From UBA1413 sp964472165 (GTDB lineage: Bacteria; Bacteroidota; Bacteroidia; Bacteroidales; Prolixibacteraceae), in NCBI GenBank assembly GCA_964472165.1, contig CAYYJE010000097.1, positions 1 to 11,029 on the forward strand: a stretch of DNA of 11,029 bases, given 5' to 3'. The translations under genes and the position numbers were made by a program. The notes under the pieces were generated by a model. That model was not told the origin of the DNA and ran no database searches. It saw only the letters and a list, made by a program, of their open reading frames with translations. Below, piece after piece: positions 7,776 to 11,029 of the stretch. The number at the start of each line of letters is the position of its first letter. Position 1 is the stretch's first letter.

Positions 7776-10094
7776 ATGATACACATGATCCCATCGTCCC
7801 GTTCCGACCTTTTTGCCGCCGTACTCCTGTTTTTATTGGTCATGGCTTCATGCACGGGAACCCGTTATGTTCCCGATGGAGAATACCTTTTGAACAAGGT
7901 CGATGTGGAGACCGGCAATAAGGATATCAACAGGGAAGAGCTGATGTCGTATGTCAGGCAGCGGGGCAATACGCGCATCCTGGGATTTTTTAAATTTCAC
8001 ATGTGGATTTACAACCTTTCGTCACCCGACAAGCCGGATAGCTGGCTGAAGCGGACAGGTGAGGCCCCTCAGATATATGACGAAGGGCTGGCCATCCAGT
8101 CGCGTGAGCAGATCAGGCAATATCTTTACAACAAGGGGTATTACAATGCAACGGTGGAATTTGAACCCGACATCCTCCGGAAAAACAGTAAAAAGCGGAA
8201 TCTTCACTTTAAGATCAAAACCGGCGATGCCTGGCTGGTCGACGATCTGAAATATGAAATCGGCGACAGCGCCATGCAACGGCTTTTCAGTGAAGGTTAC
8301 CGTCCCCGGAATCTCAGGGAGGGAGCCTTTTTTGATCTGGATATGCTTGACCGTGAGCGGGATCATATCGCAGGATTTTTCAAGAACAAGGGGTATTACT
8401 ACTTTTCCAAGCCGTTCGTTTTTTTCGAAGCCGATACGCTGCAGCAACACGGATTTGCCGATCTGAAGATGCTGACGGAGCTTCCGGGAGGCACTGAGAA
8501 TGATTCCCTCCGGATTTTCAGGCCTTACCGGCTGAACCGGTTTACCTTTAAAGTAGCTGTGGGAGGGCAGGAAACCGGGGAAAACGACACGATCAGGGAG
8601 GGACGGAATACCTTTGTCTTTTCGCCGTCGTTGCAGTACAACCCGAAACTCTTCCGCAGGCTCAATAAAATGGAATCCAGCGAATGGTACCATGCAGGAA
8701 ATGCGGAGAAGACTTTTGAAGGGCTGAACCGGTTGCGGCAATTCCGGTTTATCAATATCAATTTCAGGGAACCCGAAGATGCCCCTGATTCAGCAATGCT
8801 CGACTGTTTTGTGGATCTCTCCCCACTGAGCCGGCAATCGACTTCGTTCGACGTGGAGGGTACCAATACCTCGGGAAACTTCGGGATTGCCGGCAATCTC
8901 AACTATTCGCACCGGAACCTCTTCCATGGGGCGGAGATTCTGAACCTGAAGCTGAGGGGGGCCATGGAACGGCAGCAGGCCATTGTGAAGGACGAATCAC
9001 TCGACTTCAATACCCGGGAGTTGGGCGTGGAAGCCACGTTGATTGTCCCCAGGCTGCTGATGCCCGGGAATTTCTTCCCTTCCTCAGGGAATTCTTTGCC
9101 CAAGACCCTGTTTACCCTTGGATACAACTTCCAGCGCAGGCCCGACTATACCCGGACCATTTCCACCATGCGGTTGGGATACGAGTGGATGACCTCCGAC
9201 TATCGGCGTCACAATCTGAATATCTTTGACTTTAACCTGGTGAATCTTTCGAGGTTTGATCCGGCATTCATCAATTCGATTTATGACCTCTACATCCGGG
9301 GCAGTTTTACCGATCACCTGATCCTGGCGGCCAACTACTCCTTTGTTTACAACACCCAATCGATCAGGACGAGGGAGAATTACTCCTATCTCCGTGTGTC
9401 GGCCGAATCGTCGGGAAATTTCCTCAACCTGCTTTCGCATATCACCGGAGCAGCCAAAACCACGGAACGTGATTCCACCGGCCTGAAACCCCAGGAATAC
9501 TATAAAATACTCGATACGCGCTATGCCCAGTACGTCAGGGGGGATGCGGAATTCCGGAAGGGCTATGTGCTCGACAAGTACAACAGTGTGGTGGGAAGGC
9601 TCTTTTTCGGGATAGGGCTTCCCTACGGGAATTTTGATGTGTTGCCTTTTGAAAAGAAGTATTTCACCGGGGGTGCCAACGGGATCAGAGCCTGGCAGGT
9701 ACGGTCGCTTGGCCCGGGGACCTATCGTGCTCCAGAGGATTCTTATCCCAACCAGTCGGGCGATATCAAGCTGGAAGCCAATCTGGAATACCGTTTCAAG
9801 CTGGTCCGGTTCTTTGAGGGGGCGTTCTTTCTCGATGCCGGCAACGTGTGGGCCATCAACGAGAGGGACAACCGGTCGGGGGCCCAGTTCAGGCCCGGGG
9901 AGTTTTACAAACAGCTTGCCCTGGGGACCGGTACAGGATTCAGGTTCGATTTTACCTATTTTATTTTCCGGCTCGACCTGGGAATGAAGGTGCGCGATCC
10001 GGCGCAGGCGGAATACAACGGGTGGATCCCCGGCCACCGCAAACTTAAAGGCAACGATTTCAACCTGTCGTTTGCCATCGGGTATCCGTTCTAA
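7776..10094 (+). CDS. tamL: TamL-like Omp85 outer-membrane assembly lipoprotein
   Basis: 772 residues. The N-terminus is a lipoprotein signal: hydrophobic DLFAAVLLFLLVMASC with a lipobox ending at C26, which sets this apart from ordinary BamA and fits TamL, the lipidated BamA/TamA paralogue of Bacteroidota. POTRA-like segments follow: LLNKVDVETGNKDINREEL (~38-56), the region with IRQYLYNKGYYNATVEFE (~113-130), and IAGFFKNKGYYYFSKPFV (~198-215). From about residue 345 (STSFDVEGTNTSGNFGIAG) a 16-strand-type barrel runs to the C-terminal FAIGYPF, with a terminal Phe. GGANGIRAW (632-640) is the loop-6 motif, with IRAW in place of the classic VRGF; its Arg is kept. The protein should sit in the outer membrane and help insert or export surface proteins, in keeping with nearby porT. 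The ATG at 7785 would shorten the signal by three residues and is equally possible. No terminator hairpin follows before the repeats. Confidence 0.9.
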   Translation: MIHMIPSSRSDLFAAVLLFLLVMASCTGTRYVPDGEYLLNKVDVETGNKDINREELMSYVRQRGNTRILGFFKFHMWIYNLSSPDKPDSWLKRTGEAPQIYDEGLAIQSREQIRQYLYNKGYYNATVEFEPDILRKNSKKRNLHFKIKTGDAWLVDDLKYEIGDSAMQRLFSEGYRPRNLREGAFFDLDMLDRERDHIAGFFKNKGYYYFSKPFVFFEADTLQQHGFADLKMLTELPGGTENDSLRIFRPYRLNRFTFKVAVGGQETGENDTIREGRNTFVFSPSLQYNPKLFRRLNKMESSEWYHAGNAEKTFEGLNRLRQFRFININFREPEDAPDSAMLDCFVDLSPLSRQSTSFDVEGTNTSGNFGIAGNLNYSHRNLFHGAEILNLKLRGAMERQQAIVKDESLDFNTRELGVEATLIVPRLLMPGNFFPSSGNSLPKTLFTLGYNFQRRPDYTRTISTMRLGYEWMTSDYRRHNLNIFDFNLVNLSRFDPAFINSIYDLYIRGSFTDHLILAANYSFVYNTQSIRTRENYSYLRVSAESSGNFLNLLSHITGAAKTTERDSTGLKPQEYYKILDTRYAQYVRGDAEFRKGYVLDKYNSVVGRLFFGIGLPYGNFDVLPFEKKYFTGGANGIRAWQVRSLGPGTYRAPEDSYPNQSGDIKLEANLEYRFKLVRFFEGAFFLDAGNVWAINERDNRSGAQFRPGEFYKQLALGTGTGFRFDFTYFIFRLDLGMKVRDPAQAEYNGWIPGHRKLKGNDFNLSFAIGYPF

Positions 10095-10108
10095 AGGTCA
10101 AGAAAAAA

Positions 10109-10306
10109 AGTTCAAAGGTTCCAAAGTTCCAGGGCTTCGCAGTTCCATGTTGTTCCAAAGTTCCATGCCTGCGGCGTTCCAAAGTTCCAGGTTCCAAGGT
10201 TCCAGGGTTCCAAGGCTGCGCCGTTCAACAGTTGTAGAAAGGCACTGGTTCCAAGGTTCCAATGGTCCAAGGCTGCGCCGTTCAAGATTGTTCCAGGGTT
10301 CCTGGG
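10109..10306. repeat. Degenerate GTTCCAA(G) array with embedded GC-rich hairpins
   Basis: About 20 imperfect units of 7-8 bases of the form GTTCCAAG/GTTCCAGG. They are broken up by small GC-rich inserts that can pair on themselves: GCC-TGC-GGC in the first half and GGC-TGC-GCC later. A 19-base block, CCAAGGCTGCGCCGTTCAA, occurs twice without change (10210-10228 and 10267-10285), 57 bases apart. Both strands stay partly open across it, giving Trp/Asn/Leu/Glu-rich false proteins. Confidence 0.85.
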
Positions 10307-10309
10307 TTG

Positions 10310-10352
10310 TCATTCAATGGTCATTCAATGGTTATTCGATGGTCATTCGTGG
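10310..10352. repeat. 11-base tandem repeat TCATTCAATGG
   Basis: Four adjoining units: TCATTCAATGG (10310-10320), the same again (10321-10331), TTATTCGATGG (10332-10342) and a shortened TCATTCGTGG (10343-10352). No link with a gene is visible. Confidence 0.85.
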
Positions 10353-10377
10353 TATCCGGATTGCCCATCAGGTTTTT

Positions 10378-10467
10378 GCGGGCTGAAAGCCCAGCTTATT
10401 TCAGCCCAATGGCAACGCCTTGGGTTATGAATCCGCATGAGGGTAGCCGGGCGCCCTGAAAGGGCAG
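10378..10467 (-). repeat. Three-hairpin dispersed repeat, copy 2 (inverted)
   Basis: Read on the minus strand it matches copy 1 over its whole length except the 28-base spacer. Hairpin 1 is GCCCT-TTC-AGGGC (10465-10453). Hairpin 2 is CCCAAGGC-GTT-GCCaTTGGG (10424-10405). Hairpin 3 is GGGCT-TTC-AGCCC (10392-10380). The 12-base linker between hairpins 2 and 3 is CTGAAATAAGCT, against CTGAAATGAGCT in copy 1. Confidence 0.88.
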
Positions 10468-10526
10468 GTACCCTTTGGAATCAGGGCAGAAGCCCGGCAT
10501 GGGAGGAGACTTTCATCAAATCAACT

Positions 10527-10572
10527 TGTCATCCCGACTGAATGGAGGGATCTCACTTCCCCCCCGACTGAA
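10527..10572. repeat. Short dispersed motif with CCCGACTGAA repeated twice
   Basis: TGTCATCCCGACTGAA followed by TGGAGGGATCTCAC (10527-10556) resembles a sequence I associate with many bacterial intergenic regions; this is memory, not a search result. The core CCCGACTGAA occurs at 10533-10542 and again at 10563-10572, which leads into the next three-hairpin element. Confidence 0.5.
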
Positions 10573-10602
10573 CCCCGGGCTAAAGTGGTGTTGGCATAAG
10601 CT

Positions 10603-10688
10603 GCCCCTACAGGGCGCTGGCCGGGAATAAACGTGCGCATCCCCGGGGCGTTGCCCCGGGCTGACATGAACCGGGCCTGCAGCCCGCA
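10603..10688 (+). repeat. Three-hairpin dispersed repeat, copy 3
   Basis: Same orientation as copy 1. Hairpin 1 is GCCC-CTACA-GGGC (10603-10615). Hairpin 2 is CCCGGGGC-GTT-GCCCCGGG (10642-10660, a perfect 8-bp stem). Hairpin 3 is CGGGC-CTGCA-GCCCG (10672-10686). The spacers are 26 and about 12 bases. Just upstream, CCCCGGGCTAAAG (about 10573-10585) and ATAAGCTG (about 10596-10603) look like the tail of hairpin 2 and its linker, hinting that a further partial unit overlaps hairpin 1. Confidence 0.85.
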
Positions 10689-10746
10689 AATCTTCGTGGT
10701 AAGAACCAGACCTGGATTTTTAACCGGATAATTTGTAATCGATTTC

Positions 10747-10814
10747 GCCACTACGTGGCTTCCCGAATGATGGGGTTATGCCGCGTCTACAAAGATCCGG
10801 GCAGCTACGCCGCC
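10747..10814. repeat. TAC-loop hairpin pair (REP-like)
   Basis: Two hairpins share a TAC loop: GCCAC-TAC-GTGGC (10747-10759, perfect 5-bp stem) and GGCAGC-TAC-GCCGCC (10800-10814 with neighbours, one A-C mismatch). The stretch between includes GCCGCGTCTACAAAGATC. This looks like a second, unrelated family of small palindromic elements. Confidence 0.6.
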
Positions 10815-10861
10815 AAAATCCACAGGCCCCTTATCTGGAAGACGAGACTCCGCGACGCTCC

Positions 10862-10893
10862 GTGATTCAGTGATCCGGTGATCCCGTGATTCA
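10862..10893. repeat. 8-base tandem repeat GTGATTCA/GTGATCCN
   Basis: Four exactly spaced octamers: GTGATTCA (10862-10869), GTGATCCG, GTGATCCC and GTGATTCA (10886-10893). It passes directly into the next array. Confidence 0.85.
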
Positions 10894-10898
10894 GTTAT

Positions 10899-10928
10899 GG
10901 ATATTGGATATTCGGTATTGGGTATTGG
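10899..10928. repeat. 7-8-base tandem repeat GGATATT/GGTATTG
   Basis: Four units: GGATATT (10899-10905), GGATATTC (10906-10913), GGTATTG (10914-10920) and GGTATTG (10921-10927). The unit length is close to that of the two other short arrays in this region, but the sequence is unrelated. Confidence 0.8.
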
Positions 10929-10972
10929 CTTCCACCACTTCCCCCTGATCCCTCCTGCGTCGGGCCAGGGTA

Positions 10973-10992
10973 CTCCTCCTGGCCAGGAGGAG
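10973..10992. repeat. Perfect 20-base palindrome
   Basis: CTCCTCCTGG is followed directly by its reverse complement CCAGGAGGAG, then by AAAAA. With no loop it is more likely a site or repeat end than a terminator; the A-run would act as a U-run only for minus-strand transcripts running in the other direction and is on the wrong side. It probably belongs to a repeat that continues past the window. Confidence 0.7.
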
Positions 10993-11029
10993 AAAAATTC
11001 GGATCCCCGGTTATGCTCCCCAGTCCCTC

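Larger units (their letters stand above)
10095..11029. other. Noncoding repeat-rich region
   Basis: No reading frame here looks like a protein gene. The frames that stay open are low-complexity products of the repeats, such as runs of EPWNLELWN on the minus strand. The region holds a GTTCCAA-type array, an 11-base array, two copies of the three-hairpin element, a short shared motif, TAC-loop hairpins, 8- and 7-base arrays and a 20-base palindrome, each listed separately. About 10815-10861 shows nothing I can name. Such mosaics look like neutral or selfish DNA after the end of a transcription unit. Confidence 0.85.

Noticed and set aside
10098..10313. Minus-strand open frame rich in EPWN/LELWN
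   Set aside because: The protein repeat simply mirrors the DNA repeat; no start signal or conserved fold.
10072..10386. Open frame on the plus strand after the Omp85 gene
   Set aside because: Its product is a low-complexity translation of the GTTCCAA and TCATTCAATGG arrays, and it overlaps the end of the Omp85 gene.
10521..10751. Minus-strand open frame of 76 codons
   Set aside because: It is made of repeat copy 3 and the CCCGACTGAA motif; the proline/glycine-rich product resembles no protein family.
10109..10928. CRISPR array
   Set aside because: Units are 7-11 bases and adjoin without 25-40-base unique spacers, and no cas gene is present.
10973..11000. Palindrome as an intrinsic terminator for the Omp85 gene
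   Set aside because: It lies almost 900 bases past the stop, has no loop, and is followed by A, not T, in the plus direction.

Overview
This window is a fragment of a Bacteroidota chromosome, most likely order Bacteroidales. It probably comes from a metagenome or draft assembly, because it contains a run of exactly 100 N (2623-2722) typical of a scaffolding gap. The lineage call rests on four things: a secreted protein ending in a Por (type IX) secretion-system sorting domain, a PorT protein, a lipoprotein-type Omp85 protein (TamL-like), and promoter elements of the Bacteroidota form TAnnTTTG with almost no Shine-Dalgarno sequences.

Layout. At the left (3-2402, +) is the C-terminal ~800 residues of a large SprB-repeat surface protein, closed by a strong intrinsic terminator. 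Next come a dispersed three-hairpin repeat and the N gap, which cuts the 3' end of a family-2-like glycosyltransferase (2723-3426, -). Just upstream of that gene, in the same direction, is a YdfG-like short-chain dehydrogenase (3430-4188, -). Divergent from this pair is a + strand cluster: a stand-alone PurL/PurM-fold protein (4288-5334), the menaquinone methyltransferase MenG/UbiE (5334-6056, overlapping it by one base) and PorT (6101-6889). A TrmH-family RNA methyltransferase (6925-7689, -) faces PorT. It is divergent from an Omp85 lipoprotein of the TamL type (7776-10094, +).

The last 935 bases (10095-11029) hold no believable gene. They are a mosaic of short tandem repeats and hairpin-forming dispersed repeats, including two more copies of the three-hairpin element seen at 2531-2618.

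How the genes fit together. PorT belongs to the type IX secretion apparatus, TamL belongs to outer-membrane protein assembly, and the left-hand protein is the kind of cargo that the type IX system exports. MenG completes menaquinone for the respiratory chain. The PurL-like protein next to it keeps the fold and the length of one FGAM-synthase half but has lost several hallmark residues, so its role is open. No new defence or mobile system is evident. The most interesting material is the modular repeat family, with conserved spacing and paired base changes, and the altered PurL-like protein coupled to MenG.
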